Of a DNA stretch of 64,000 nucleotides, positions 42,506 to 52,177 are shown piece by piece. How positions within the stretch are numbered: position 1 is the stretch's first letter; every line of letters starts with the position of its first letter. The notes beneath the pieces are model-generated. The model saw nothing but the letters and a program-made list of their open reading frames with translations, was not told where the DNA came from and made no database searches. Where the stretch lies: NCBI GenBank assembly GCA_911810475.1, contig OU461276.1, positions 2,853,501-2,917,500 on the forward strand, given 5' to 3'. Source of the DNA: Candidatus Celerinatantimonas neptuna (GTDB lineage Bacteria > Pseudomonadota > Gammaproteobacteria > Enterobacterales > Celerinatantimonadaceae). Both the position numbers and the translations under genes were made by a program.

Positions 42506-43123
42506 ATGAGCGAGCAATATAGCAGCGTTGAAGCCCAGGCAAGTTATGGCTATGGCAAACAGATTGGTGAGCAGATCAAACAGGCTGCATTTGACGGACT
42601 GGATGTAGAAGCTATGCTGAACGGGATCCGTGATGTCATGACCGGTGCGCCAGCCGCTGTTGATGAATCTCTGATTGCAGCTGCATTTGAGCAAATCACT
42701 GCGAAAATTGAAGCTAAACAGGCTGAGCAACATAAAGATAATAAGAGCGCTGGTGAAGCCTTTTTGCAGAAAAATGCTGAGCGTGCAGAAGTTCAGGTGA
42801 CTGAAAGCGGTTTGCAGTATGAAGTGATTGAATCCGGTGATGGTGCAACCCCCGGGGCATCGGATAAAGTCCGTGTTCATTATCATGGAACACTGGTTGA
42901 CGGAACCGTATTTGACAGTTCTGTTAAACGGGGTGAACCGATTGAATTCCCGGTTAATGGCGTTATCAAAGGCTGGACTGAAGCTTTGCAGAATATGAAA
43001 GTGGGCGATAAATGGAAACTTTATATTCCAGAGGATCTCGGTTATGGCGCTCAGGGCGCAGGTGCCGCCATTGCACCTTATTCAGCTTTGGTTTTTGAAG
43101 TTGAACTTTTAGGCGTACTGTAA
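42506..43123 (+). CDS. fklB: FKBP-type peptidyl-prolyl isomerase FklB (FKBP22)
   Basis: 205 residues. The N-terminal helical dimerisation half (1-100: ASYGYGKQIGEQIKQ, GLDVEAMLNGIRDVM) is followed by an FKBP domain with KVRVHYHGTLVDGTVFDSS, GVIKGWTEALQNMKVGDKWKLYIPEDLGYG and APYSALVFEVELLGV. It catalyses cis-trans proline isomerisation; with no signal peptide it is cytoplasmic. GGAAAGG stands before the ATG. Confidence 0.94.
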   Translation: MSEQYSSVEAQASYGYGKQIGEQIKQAAFDGLDVEAMLNGIRDVMTGAPAAVDESLIAAAFEQITAKIEAKQAEQHKDNKSAGEAFLQKNAERAEVQVTESGLQYEVIESGDGATPGASDKVRVHYHGTLVDGTVFDSSVKRGEPIEFPVNGVIKGWTEALQNMKVGDKWKLYIPEDLGYGAQGAGAAIAPYSALVFEVELLGVL

Positions 43124-43148
43124 TTCGCTTAAATCATATCTTCTATCA

Positions 43149-43176
43149 GGGATGGGTCATCTGACCCATCCCTTTT
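43149..43176 (+). terminator. Terminator after fklB
   Basis: A perfect 10-bp stem GGGATGGGTC/GACCCATCCC with loop ATCT runs into TTTT. Confidence 0.92.
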
Positions 43177-43234
43177 ACCTGCCTTACCTTTTCGCTCTTC
43201 TCCAGTAGGAAATGTTCTTCAAGTGATTCATGCA

Positions 43235-43255
43235 AATTATCGAAATATGATAATT
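43235..43255. promoter_or_regulatory. Operator-like inverted repeat before the ABC exporter
   Basis: AATTATC and GATAATT flank seven bases. The dyad lies 131 bases before the ATPase start in an otherwise plain A+T-rich leader and may bind a regulator of the exporter. Confidence 0.4.
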
Positions 43256-43386
43256 CGGGCATTTTATTCCTAAGCTTCTGATATGCTGATAAGTAGCTGC
43301 TTTTTCAGCTGATCACATCTTGAGATTTAATTCGTTTGTTTTTGTATACCCTGATTGATAAATGGGTCTCAGACACAGGAGAGAAG

Positions 43387-44268
43387 ATGTCAGAAATCTT
43401 GAAAGTTCATCAATTGACCAAGCAATTTGATGAAAAGTTAGTGGTGGATCATCTTAACTTTGAATTATATCGTGGACGCTGTTTTGGTTTATTAGGCCCT
43501 AATGGTGCCGGGAAAACGACAACGATCGAAATGCTTGAAGGTGTTCTGGAGCCAGATAGTGGTGACATACTTTTCAACGGTGAGCTTCGTCAATCTAGTT
43601 TTCAGAAGTCAATTGGTATTTTATTCCAGAATACGGCGTTGCAGGAGCGTTTGACCGTTCGTGAAAATCTGATGCTATTTGCCAGCCTCTACCCTAATTC
43701 GCTTTCAATTGATGAGTTATTAGAACGTTTTTCATTAACCCAGTTGAGCCAGCGTGATACAAGACATTTATCTGGTGGGCAACGGCAGCGTTTATTGCTG
43801 GCGATTGCATTGGTCAATGACCCTCAACTATTGTTCCTTGATGAGCCGACGACCGGCTTAGATCCCCAGGCGCGAATGAGTTTTTGGGAATTGATTGAAT
43901 CAATTAAAGGGCAGGGTAAAACGATTCTGCTGACAACGCATTACATGGATGAAGCACATTATCTTTGTGAAGAGATCGGTATTTTAGATCGCGGTAAAAT
44001 GATTGCGTTGGATACCCCCAAAGCATTATTAGATCAATATCTCCCCGGGACATATTTAAGTGTGAGTGCCGACTATCAATCTTTGCTACAGCAACTGGAG
44101 ATTGAATCGGAAAGCCGGTATGGCTGGTGTCGCTGGAAAACGCTTGAGGTGGACCGGCAAATCGATCAGCTCAAACACGCAGGTCTGAATCATTCTGAAA
44201 TACAGGTTCAGCGTCCTGATCTGGATGATCTATTTTTGACCCTGACGGGTCGAAGTCTGAGGAGTTAG
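43387..44268 (+). CDS. ABC-2 type exporter, ATP-binding protein
   Basis: 293 residues from ATG 43387 with AGGAGA at proper spacing. Walker A GPNGAGKTT (37-45), signature HLSGGQRQRLLLA, Walker B LLFLDEPTTGLDPQ, and switch His in LLTTHYMDEAHYLCEEIGILDRG. The C-terminal extension ends DLDDLFLTLTGRSLR, typical of drug/polyketide exporters of the CcmA/NodI type. It works with the permease encoded 1 base after its stop. The substrate is unknown. Confidence 0.93.
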   Translation: MSEILKVHQLTKQFDEKLVVDHLNFELYRGRCFGLLGPNGAGKTTTIEMLEGVLEPDSGDILFNGELRQSSFQKSIGILFQNTALQERLTVRENLMLFASLYPNSLSIDELLERFSLTQLSQRDTRHLSGGQRQRLLLAIALVNDPQLLFLDEPTTGLDPQARMSFWELIESIKGQGKTILLTTHYMDEAHYLCEEIGILDRGKMIALDTPKALLDQYLPGTYLSVSADYQSLLQQLEIESESRYGWCRWKTLEVDRQIDQLKHAGLNHSEIQVQRPDLDDLFLTLTGRSLRS

Positions 44269-44269
44269 C

Positions 44270-45283
44270 ATGTTAAAACGGATGTGGGCAATTTTTCATG
44301 CCCGGAATCTGGAAGTTATTCGGGATAGAAGTTCTCTTGCCTGGAATCTGTTTTTCCCCATTGCTTTAGTCGCCGGATTTTCCGTCTTTTTTTCAGGGCA
44401 GGGGCAGGTTCAGTATCGTATCGGGGTTATTGGTCGTGCGACTCAGACAAGCCAGGTGGCGGTGTGGAAACCGCTCTGGAAGATGCCCTATATTGACTTT
44501 AATCATTATCGTGGAATTGCACAGGCCCAGCAGCGGCTTGGCCATTATCAGTTAGACTTAGTTGTCGATCCGCTGCATAACCGGTATTGGGTGAACCCTG
44601 AGTCGCCGACAAGCTTTATGGCTGAAAAAGTGCTTTTATCGGTGATTCATACGCCTTTAGTCCGGTCTAGGTTAGACGCAAAACCTGTCCGGTATGTTGA
44701 ATGGTTCTTACCGGGAATTTTAGGCATGAATGTGATGTTCAGCGGGTTATGGGGGGTTGGTTATGCCATAGTCCGTTATCGTAAGAATGGCGTATTGAAG
44801 CGCCTGAGTGCAACGCCGGTTCGCACTTTAGAGTTTCTTATCGCTCAGGTCGGTTCTAGACTGGCATTGATTATGAGCGTGACGGTTTTATTGTTTATTG
44901 CCTGTCAGCTATTGTTTCACTTAACGGTACGCGGTAATGTTTTGCTGTTATTTTGCATTTTTATGCTTGGTGCTGCATCGATGATTAGCCTGGGGCTTTT
45001 GATTGCTAGCCGCAGTGAAAGTGAAGAGTTTACGTCGGGGCTGGTTAATATTATTACCTGGCCCATGATGTTTTTATCGCAGGTCTGGTTTTCATTGGAA
45101 GGTGCGCCTCATTGGCTTAAATGGTGTGCTGATTTGTTGCCTCTGACGCAGATTATTCGCTCTGCCCGTCAGGAAATGATTTATGGAATAATGCAGCCGA
45201 ATGATTGGTTAGGCCTGGGATATGTTGTTGTTTTTACATTTGTTTGTTTAATTTTAGGGGCATGGCGGTTTCGCTGGTGTTAG
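44270..45283 (+). CDS. ABC-2 type exporter, permease protein
   Basis: 337 residues. An N-terminal membrane helix (LFFPIALVAGFSVFF, 27-41) is followed by a periplasmic domain of about 120 residues (45-155). Five further helices include MNVMFSGLWGVGYAIV, ALIMSVTVLLFIACQLLF and VLLLFCIFMLGAASMISLGLL. That is the standard ABC-2 permease layout. It follows the ATPase gene directly and precedes dapB by 18 bases. Confidence 0.9.
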   Translation: MLKRMWAIFHARNLEVIRDRSSLAWNLFFPIALVAGFSVFFSGQGQVQYRIGVIGRATQTSQVAVWKPLWKMPYIDFNHYRGIAQAQQRLGHYQLDLVVDPLHNRYWVNPESPTSFMAEKVLLSVIHTPLVRSRLDAKPVRYVEWFLPGILGMNVMFSGLWGVGYAIVRYRKNGVLKRLSATPVRTLEFLIAQVGSRLALIMSVTVLLFIACQLLFHLTVRGNVLLLFCIFMLGAASMISLGLLIASRSESEEFTSGLVNIITWPMMFLSQVWFSLEGAPHWLKWCADLLPLTQIIRSARQEMIYGIMQPNDWLGLGYVVVFTFVCLILGAWRFRWC

Positions 45284-46120
<837 letters not shown>

Positions 46121-46142
46121 ATGGTAGGTTAAATATCATGAT

Positions 46143-46170
46143 AAAAACGGCATCAGATGATGCCGTTTTT
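46143..46170. terminator. Bidirectional terminator between dapB and oppF
   Basis: AAAAACGGCATC and GATGCCGTTTTT pair perfectly around AGAT, giving a T-run on both strands for the converging genes. Confidence 0.93.
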
Positions 46171-46197
46171 ACCTTTTATCTGTTGTGTTTTAGAAGA

Positions 46198-47211
46198 TTA
46201 TTCATACAGATGACAGGCAATCCAGTGTTCGCCTGCGTCTTTGCCGTAGTTGTTTAGTCTGGGTTCATTTTGACTACACGCTTCACTGGCGTGAGGACAG
46301 CGGGTATGAAATGTACATCCACTAGGAGGATTAAGTGGTGAAGGTATTTCTCCTTTGAGAATAACCGCGTTGGATTTAGCCGTTGGGTCGGGTACCGGAA
46401 TAGCCGATAGTAACGATTGCGTATATGGATGTTTAGGGTTGCTGTAGAGTTCTTCTGCCGGGGCTTTTTCAACAATTCGTCCTAAATACATGACAGCGAC
46501 TTCATTACAAATATGTTGTACAACGGCCAGATCGTGAGCGATAAATAAGAATGAGATGCCTTTGGTTTCTTGTAATTCGGCGATCAGATTCAGCACCTGA
46601 GCCTGAACAGATACATCAAGGGCCGATACCGGCTCATCGGCAATAATGAGCTTGGGTTCCAGAACTAAAGCCCGTGCGATTCCTACCCGTTGACGTTGCC
46701 CCCCGGAGAATTCATGAGGGTAGCGATTAAGAACCTGAGGTCTCAACCCGACAATTTTCATCACGCTGGCAATTTTTTCTTCTCGCTCTTTAACCGTTCC
46801 AATCCGATGGGTATCCAGTGGTTCGCGTAAAATATCGTGAATTGTCATTCGCGGGTTTAACGATGCAAATGGGTCCTGAAAGATCATTTGCATGTCTTTT
46901 CGCATGCATTTGAGGGTTTTGGCATTCATGCTGACGATATCATCACCATCTATTTTAATTTCACCTTCAGATGGTTCGATGAGCCGTAAAATGCAACGCC
47001 CTAATGTTGATTTACCACACCCTGATTCACCAACAATTCCAAGTGTTTTCCCTTTATGGATTTTAAAACTGACATCATCGACGGCTGTACAAACGGCTTT
47101 ATTGCGCTTGAAAAAGCTTTTCCCAAAAATAAATTGTTTTTTCAGGTGGTTTACTTCTAGTAGTACATCCTTGTCAGATGAAGCTGTTTGATTAGATGAA
47201 ATTTCTCTCAT
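46198..47211 (-). CDS. Peptide ABC transporter ATP-binding protein (OppF/DppF-type)
   Basis: 337 residues. Walker A GIVGESGCGKS, signature EFSGGQRQRVGIARAL, Walker B LIIADEPVSALDVS. The C-terminal oligopeptide-family extension has CxFHTRCPHASEAC, whose cysteines probably bind an Fe-S cluster in this subfamily. It powers uptake by the inner-membrane complex with its partner. It is the last gene of the operon and overlaps the preceding one by ATGA. Confidence 0.94.
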   Translation of the reverse strand: MREISSNQTASSDKDVLLEVNHLKKQFIFGKSFFKRNKAVCTAVDDVSFKIHKGKTLGIVGESGCGKSTLGRCILRLIEPSEGEIKIDGDDIVSMNAKTLKCMRKDMQMIFQDPFASLNPRMTIHDILREPLDTHRIGTVKEREEKIASVMKIVGLRPQVLNRYPHEFSGGQRQRVGIARALVLEPKLIIADEPVSALDVSVQAQVLNLIAELQETKGISFLFIAHDLAVVQHICNEVAVMYLGRIVEKAPAEELYSNPKHPYTQSLLSAIPVPDPTAKSNAVILKGEIPSPLNPPSGCTFHTRCPHASEACSQNEPRLNNYGKDAGEHWIACHLYE

Positions 47212-48236
47212 GCCGTTACCTGCTCCAATGCATTAAAACAAGCGACCTGATGACCTAAAGGCGCTGTTGGAAGATGATTTTCGAGAGGGACTTCTTGCAA
47301 AGTCGGTGACGATTGATGACATCGTTCACTTGCTTTAGGGCACCGATCTGCAAACCGGCACCCGGCAGGTAAGTTAAACAGATCAGGAACAACCCCCTCG
47401 ATGGTTGGCAGACGAGTAACTTTTTTCTCACGGACAATAGGAATCGATTGTAATAAGCCTTTGGTATATGGATGTTTGGGGGATGCAAAAATTGTTTCAA
47501 CAGACCCTTGTTCCACAATTTCACCGCAATACATTACTACAACACGCTGACATGATTCGGCCACGACGCCAAGATCATGAGTGACCAGAATAACCGACAT
47601 GTTCATTTCTTCTTTTAAGCGGACTAATTCACGCATGACCTGGGCCTGAATTGTGACATCCAGAGCGGTGGTCGGTTCATCGGCTAAAAGTAGTTTGGGG
47701 CTACAGGAGAGGGCCATTGCAATCATGACACGTTGACGCATTCCACCTGAAAGTTCATGCGGGTATACATGAACACGTTTTTCAGGAGAAGGGATGCCCA
47801 CTTTACGTAACATCTCGATCGCTTTTGCAAGAGCTTGTTTTTTGCTGAGCTTGTTATGGTTACGGATGACATCAATCATCTGTGTTTTGATTTTTAATAC
47901 CGGGTTTAGAGCGGTCATCGGCTCCTGAAAGATCATTGAAATATCATTGCCCCGGATATTCCGATATTCTTTTTCGCTCAGCGAGAGTAAATCGTTGCCG
48001 TCAAATTCAATGCGTCCGTCGACGATGTTCCCCGGCGGTGAAGGAATAAGCCCCATCACAGCCAGCGAACTCACGGATTTACCGCATCCTGACTCACCGA
48101 CGATGGCTAATGTTTCACCTGGCATCACATTGAAGCTGATACCATTAATCGCCCGGGTAATCCCTTTATCGGTGTTAAATTCAACGGTGAGATTTTCAAC
48201 TTTGAGTAAAGGTTGATTTGATACAGCTTGTTTCAT
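47208..48236 (-). CDS. Peptide ABC transporter ATP-binding protein (OppD/DppD-type)
   Basis: 342 residues. Walker A AIVGESGCGKS, signature HELSGGMRQRVMIAMAL, Walker B LLLADEPTTALDVT. The C-terminal cysteine region is GCRFADRCPKASERC. It forms the ATPase heterodimer with the following gene product. Its ATG overlaps the permease stop by one base (TAATG). Confidence 0.94.
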   Translation of the reverse strand: MKQAVSNQPLLKVENLTVEFNTDKGITRAINGISFNVMPGETLAIVGESGCGKSVSSLAVMGLIPSPPGNIVDGRIEFDGNDLLSLSEKEYRNIRGNDISMIFQEPMTALNPVLKIKTQMIDVIRNHNKLSKKQALAKAIEMLRKVGIPSPEKRVHVYPHELSGGMRQRVMIAMALSCSPKLLLADEPTTALDVTIQAQVMRELVRLKEEMNMSVILVTHDLGVVAESCQRVVVMYCGEIVEQGSVETIFASPKHPYTKGLLQSIPIVREKKVTRLPTIEGVVPDLFNLPAGCRFADRCPKASERCHQSSPTLQEVPLENHLPTAPLGHQVACFNALEQVTA

Positions 48237-49126
48237 TATGACACACTCCTTGGATCCAGCGCGTCCTGCAGCGAATCAGAAAACATATTGAATGCCAGAA
48301 CCAATACAAACAGAAGTCCTGATGCTGCAAAGAAATTACAGAAGTGGCCAGATGATACTTCTGTACTTGCTTCAGCTAGCATTAATCCCCAACTGATACC
48401 GCTTTTGATCCCAAGGCCTAAGAAACTTAAGATAACTTCACTCTTAATGGCTGTGATAAACAGAAGCGTCATATCAACAAGGAGCAGATGGGATGTATTG
48501 GGGAGCAGATGTTTAAAGATAATTTTATAGGTGGGCACCCCTAATGCGTGGGCTGCCTCTGTAAATTCCATATTTTTCAGTTTAATCACCTCGCCACGGA
48601 TAACCCGGGCCGTTCCCGTCCAGAAGGTTATCGTCATGGCAATATGCATCGAATACGGGTTGTCAGGCATGGCGATTGCAATTGCTGCAACTAATAAAAA
48701 GTAAGGAATACAGTCGAGGCTGTTCATGATCCACAGAACAATTTCGTCGACAAAGCCACCTGAGAAATATCCCGAAACAGCGCCTGCCAGTCCTCCAAGT
48801 GTTGTCGCACAAAGGGCAACAATGATTCCGACTTCAAAAGCGGTCTTCGTGCTGTAGATGGCTCGCTCAAATATATCCTGTCCGTTGATGTTGGTGCCAA
48901 ACCAGTGTGCTGCGCTTGGTCCCTGATAGCCACTGGTCATCATTTGATCCCAGTTTTGGCCAATCAGTCCGAACCAAACCAAAAGGGCGATAACGAAATA
49001 AATGCCGACGACGAAGAGGCTGATCATGCCAATGCGATCATGCGTAAATTTTTTAAACGCCTTGCTCCATAAAGATTCACGTTTCTCTGGAGCGTTAAGC
49101 GCAGTATTTTGAATCATATCTGTCAT
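48236..49126 (-). CDS. Peptide ABC transporter permease (OppC/DppC-type)
   Basis: 296 residues with six membrane helices. The first is at about 33-53 (MISLFVVGIYFVIALLVWF). The BPD motif is EAAHALGVPTYKIIFKHLLPN, which docks on the ATPase. LGLGIKSGISWGLMLAEA near the end is typical of OppC/DppC. It forms the channel with the OppB-type subunit, 8 bases upstream. Confidence 0.93.
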   Translation of the reverse strand: MTDMIQNTALNAPEKRESLWSKAFKKFTHDRIGMISLFVVGIYFVIALLVWFGLIGQNWDQMMTSGYQGPSAAHWFGTNINGQDIFERAIYSTKTAFEVGIIVALCATTLGGLAGAVSGYFSGGFVDEIVLWIMNSLDCIPYFLLVAAIAIAMPDNPYSMHIAMTITFWTGTARVIRGEVIKLKNMEFTEAAHALGVPTYKIIFKHLLPNTSHLLLVDMTLLFITAIKSEVILSFLGLGIKSGISWGLMLAEASTEVSSGHFCNFFAASGLLFVLVLAFNMFSDSLQDALDPRSVS

Positions 49127-49134
49127 AGAAACCT

Positions 49135-50088
49135 CTATTTCAATGAGATGCGTGGATCGACCATTTTGTAGATCACATCAACGACACTCACAACGACAAT
49201 AAAGAGGAGGGTTACTAATGTAATAACCGCTTTGACGATGGGTAAGTCACCGGTTGTGATTGCGTTGTAGGTCACCAAACCGACGCCTGGAATTCCAAAA
49301 TAACTTTCAAGAAGCAGCGAACCACCAACCAGTACAAATGGGATCGAGAAGATAATCCGGGTAATGATTGGGATCAGCGAGTTTTTCAGAACGTGTTTGA
49401 TAAGAATTCGCCCTTGAGAGTGACCAAACGCTTTGGCGGTTCGAATATGGTCTTTGGTCATCTCTTCAACCAGAATGGCACGATAGAATCGGGTGCTGTA
49501 TCCGATAGAGACAAAAATAGAGCATAGTGTCGGCACCGTGACATAGTGTAGATAGCTGGAAAAAGAGTGGACATCCCATCCATAAACCGGGAACAGATTA
49601 AGTCCATAACTGGAACAGAAAATAAGCTGTAGCGCGATAATAATGATGATGTAGGAGATGCTCATCCCTACAACGGATGAAGACATGATCAATTTATCGA
49701 GCCATTTGCCGCGGTGAAGTGCTGCAAATAACCCTAAACCTAAGCTAATAATATTTCCTAAAATGAACCCGGGCAGACCCAGTTCCAGTGAAATAGGAAT
49801 TGTTCTTCGAAGAATTGATGTGACCTGTTCGCCACTTGAATCAGAGTAACCAAAATTAAATGTGAAAACTTGTTTTAAGTATTCAAGATAGCGTAACCAA
49901 AATGGTTGATCGTATCCGAGTTGATGGTGAATCGCGGCGATTTGAGCCGCTGTCGGATTTCGGCCCAGCAAATCATAGGTTTTATCCGGTCCGAAATAGA
50001 CCATCAAAATAAAGCTGATTAACGTAACACCGAATAAAAGAGGGAAGCTGTAGACCAGCTTCCGCAAACAATATCGTAATGTCTCCAT
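49135..50088 (-). CDS. Peptide ABC transporter permease (OppB/DppB-type)
   Basis: 317 residues. The N-terminal helix YCLRKLVYSFPLLFGVTLISFILMVYF and the segment HHQLGYDQPFWLRYLEYLKQVFTFNFGYS are family signatures. The docking motif is RTAKAFGHSQGRILIKHVLKNSLIPI. It directly follows the first binding-protein gene with a 7-base gap. Confidence 0.94.
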   Translation of the reverse strand: METLRYCLRKLVYSFPLLFGVTLISFILMVYFGPDKTYDLLGRNPTAAQIAAIHHQLGYDQPFWLRYLEYLKQVFTFNFGYSDSSGEQVTSILRRTIPISLELGLPGFILGNIISLGLGLFAALHRGKWLDKLIMSSSVVGMSISYIIIIIALQLIFCSSYGLNLFPVYGWDVHSFSSYLHYVTVPTLCSIFVSIGYSTRFYRAILVEEMTKDHIRTAKAFGHSQGRILIKHVLKNSLIPIITRIIFSIPFVLVGGSLLLESYFGIPGVGLVTYNAITTGDLPIVKAVITLVTLLFIVVVSVVDVIYKMVDPRISLK

Positions 50089-50095
50089 GATTTAC

Positions 50096-51850
50096 CTATT
50101 TGATATCGACATATTTAAAGTTGTTGCCGATAAAATGGTTAAGGGGCCACATGACCACGTTTTTGTGCCATAGTATAATGTCGGTTTGAGAGAATGAACC
50201 CATGCCGACACAGTCATTGACCAGGATCTGGTTAAGTTTTTTGTAGATTTTGGTGCGTTCAGGGCTTGGCTGCATGGCCGATGCTTTTTTGAATAATTTG
50301 TTATATTCAGGGTTGTTATAGTTGGCACTGTTTGAGCCTGGTGAGCTATATGGGCCATAAAACAGTTGTAAGGTATCCTGTGCATCGGGGTAATCAAGGA
50401 ACCATCCCATCGGAACTAGCTGCGTTTTACGGTTTCTCACGGCACGATAGAAGTCACCAAAGGTGGCATAAGGTTTAAAGCGGATTTTATTTTTCGGATA
50501 GCCGATTTTTATCAGATTGCCTCTGAACTCTTCGTAGAACTGGCGATAGAGCACACTGGAAACGGCCGGATAATATAAAACAGGCAGATTATGAGCGTTC
50601 CACCCGTATTCCTTGAGGAGTTTTTTCGCACCGCTAATATCCTGATGTATTGAGCTCTTATCCATATTTGGATCAAAACCATCTGTTCCGGGAACAATAA
50701 ATCCAGGGTAGGCATGGCCGATACCTAAATAAAAACGTCTGATTTGTTGTGGCCAGTCATAGGATTTGATAATAGCGCAACGTAGTGCTTTGTTTTCAGC
50801 ATTCGTTTTGGGGTTTTTTGAATAACCGAAGTATTGGTTATCAAAGTTGAATAAGTTATATACAAAACCAGCTTCGCGTGCACTTCGATAAAAATATTTT
50901 TTCGCATATTCAGGCTTGAGTTTGACGGGATTTTTTGAAGCTAATACCTGATCCATTTGGTCATTACTTAAGCCTGCATTCACAATTTCATTGCCTTTGG
51001 TGAAGGAATTCCAAAGTGCCGAATGTTCTTTAAACCAGTAGACTTCAACTCGTGGGATGATCGGGAGTGTTTTACCGTTGAGCTCTTTTAGCCCAAGACC
51101 ACTTTGGATTGCCGGATTAAAACCTGCTTTTTTGAGGTTAAATACTTCATGACGATAATTGGGATTTTTAATCAGAACGGTTTTGGTGCTATTGGTTGAT
51201 ACCAATTCATAAGGGCCACTACCAACCGGATGGGTGCCAAACAGGCGACCATATTTTTGAACGGCTTCTTTAGGCACAATGGCTGAGAATCCCATGGCTA
51301 AAGAATACATAAGCTGCGGATATGGTTGTGTCAGTTTAATTTGGATGGTATATCGGTTTAAGGCTTTAAGCCCGGCAACGGGTTTACTGTAATCAGCCCC
51401 GTCTTTTGCCCATTGATCCATGCCGACAATTTTGCCCTGCCAGAGCCATTCACCTTGGGAGTGATTTTTCGGATCAAAGTTTCGCTCAATTGAGTAGACA
51501 AAGTCCTTTGCGGTGACTTCACGACCTTTATCATTTGGAAATGCCGGGTCATTGATGAAATGAACCCCTTTTTTGATTTTAAAGGTGTAGGTGAGCCCGT
51601 CTTTTGAAATGGTTGGCATGCCTGCTGCCAAGTCGGGTTCAAGTGCTGCGGGTTTCTTCAGATATTTGTATTCATAAAGCGTATCGTAGACGGCTGTGAC
51701 GATGAGGTTACTTACATCACTTCCAGCCTGGGTCGGGTCGAAACTTCTGGGGGTATCGGTCTCGGATATTTTTAAAACCTTGGGGGCTTGTGCATAAGCC
51801 AGCGACGAAGCAATACATGCCGCAAGAGGCAATAGTTTTAGTAATTTCAT
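50096..51850 (-). CDS. Peptide-binding protein of the ABC importer (OppA-type), copy 1
   Basis: 584 residues from ATG 51850, preceded by AAGGAAGGA. Signal MKLLKLLPLAACIASSLAYA, cut before QAPK. SBP family 5: RSFDPTQAGSDVSNLIVTAVYDTLYEYKYL, DFVYSIERNFDPKNHSQGEWLW, FGTHPVGSGPYELVST. It closely resembles the second copy upstream. A good promoter precedes it (51947-51975), so it heads the permease-ATPase operon. Substrate, probably a peptide, not deducible. Confidence 0.93.
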   Translation of the reverse strand: MKLLKLLPLAACIASSLAYAQAPKVLKISETDTPRSFDPTQAGSDVSNLIVTAVYDTLYEYKYLKKPAALEPDLAAGMPTISKDGLTYTFKIKKGVHFINDPAFPNDKGREVTAKDFVYSIERNFDPKNHSQGEWLWQGKIVGMDQWAKDGADYSKPVAGLKALNRYTIQIKLTQPYPQLMYSLAMGFSAIVPKEAVQKYGRLFGTHPVGSGPYELVSTNSTKTVLIKNPNYRHEVFNLKKAGFNPAIQSGLGLKELNGKTLPIIPRVEVYWFKEHSALWNSFTKGNEIVNAGLSNDQMDQVLASKNPVKLKPEYAKKYFYRSAREAGFVYNLFNFDNQYFGYSKNPKTNAENKALRCAIIKSYDWPQQIRRFYLGIGHAYPGFIVPGTDGFDPNMDKSSIHQDISGAKKLLKEYGWNAHNLPVLYYPAVSSVLYRQFYEEFRGNLIKIGYPKNKIRFKPYATFGDFYRAVRNRKTQLVPMGWFLDYPDAQDTLQLFYGPYSSPGSNSANYNNPEYNKLFKKASAMQPSPERTKIYKKLNQILVNDCVGMGSFSQTDIILWHKNVVMWPLNHFIGNNFKYVDIK

Positions 51851-51946
51851 GTTGTGTACATCCTTCCTTGCTACTTGGCCTATCAAAGTGAAAGGCAGAC
51901 GATGTGTGAATGCAAAATAGATTAGTTATATTTTTCTGAACTCTTT

Positions 51947-51975
51947 TAATAAGCGATTCCATACCCTGATGTCAA
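51947..51975 (-). promoter_or_regulatory. Sigma-70 promoter of the importer operon
   Basis: On the minus strand, TTGACA (51970-51975), 17 bases, TTATTA (51947-51952), about 97 bases before the copy 1 start. Confidence 0.65.
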
Positions 51976-52133
51976 TAACTGAGTGAATAAAATTATCAGT
52001 GGATAAAGCGACATCTGCGGAATTCATCATGAAACTTGGTGATTAATTTTATATTTTGCCGGTGAAAGGAGATACAACACTAAATTGAGATAATAAGTAT
52101 TCTTATTTTCATATGAGCTAAATTTATGGGTTA

Positions 52134-52163
52134 TTTAAAGTGAACCCGAAGGTCCACTTTAAA
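52134..52163 (-). terminator. Hairpin with TTCG loop after the copy 2 binding protein
   Basis: On the minus strand TTTAAAGTGGACC and GGTTCACTTTAAA enclose TTCG, with one mismatch. It begins 14 bases after the stop codon. It probably makes the copy 2 transcript end here, with some read-through to the importer operon. Confidence 0.75.
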
Positions 52164-52177
52164 TGAATTATGGGAAG

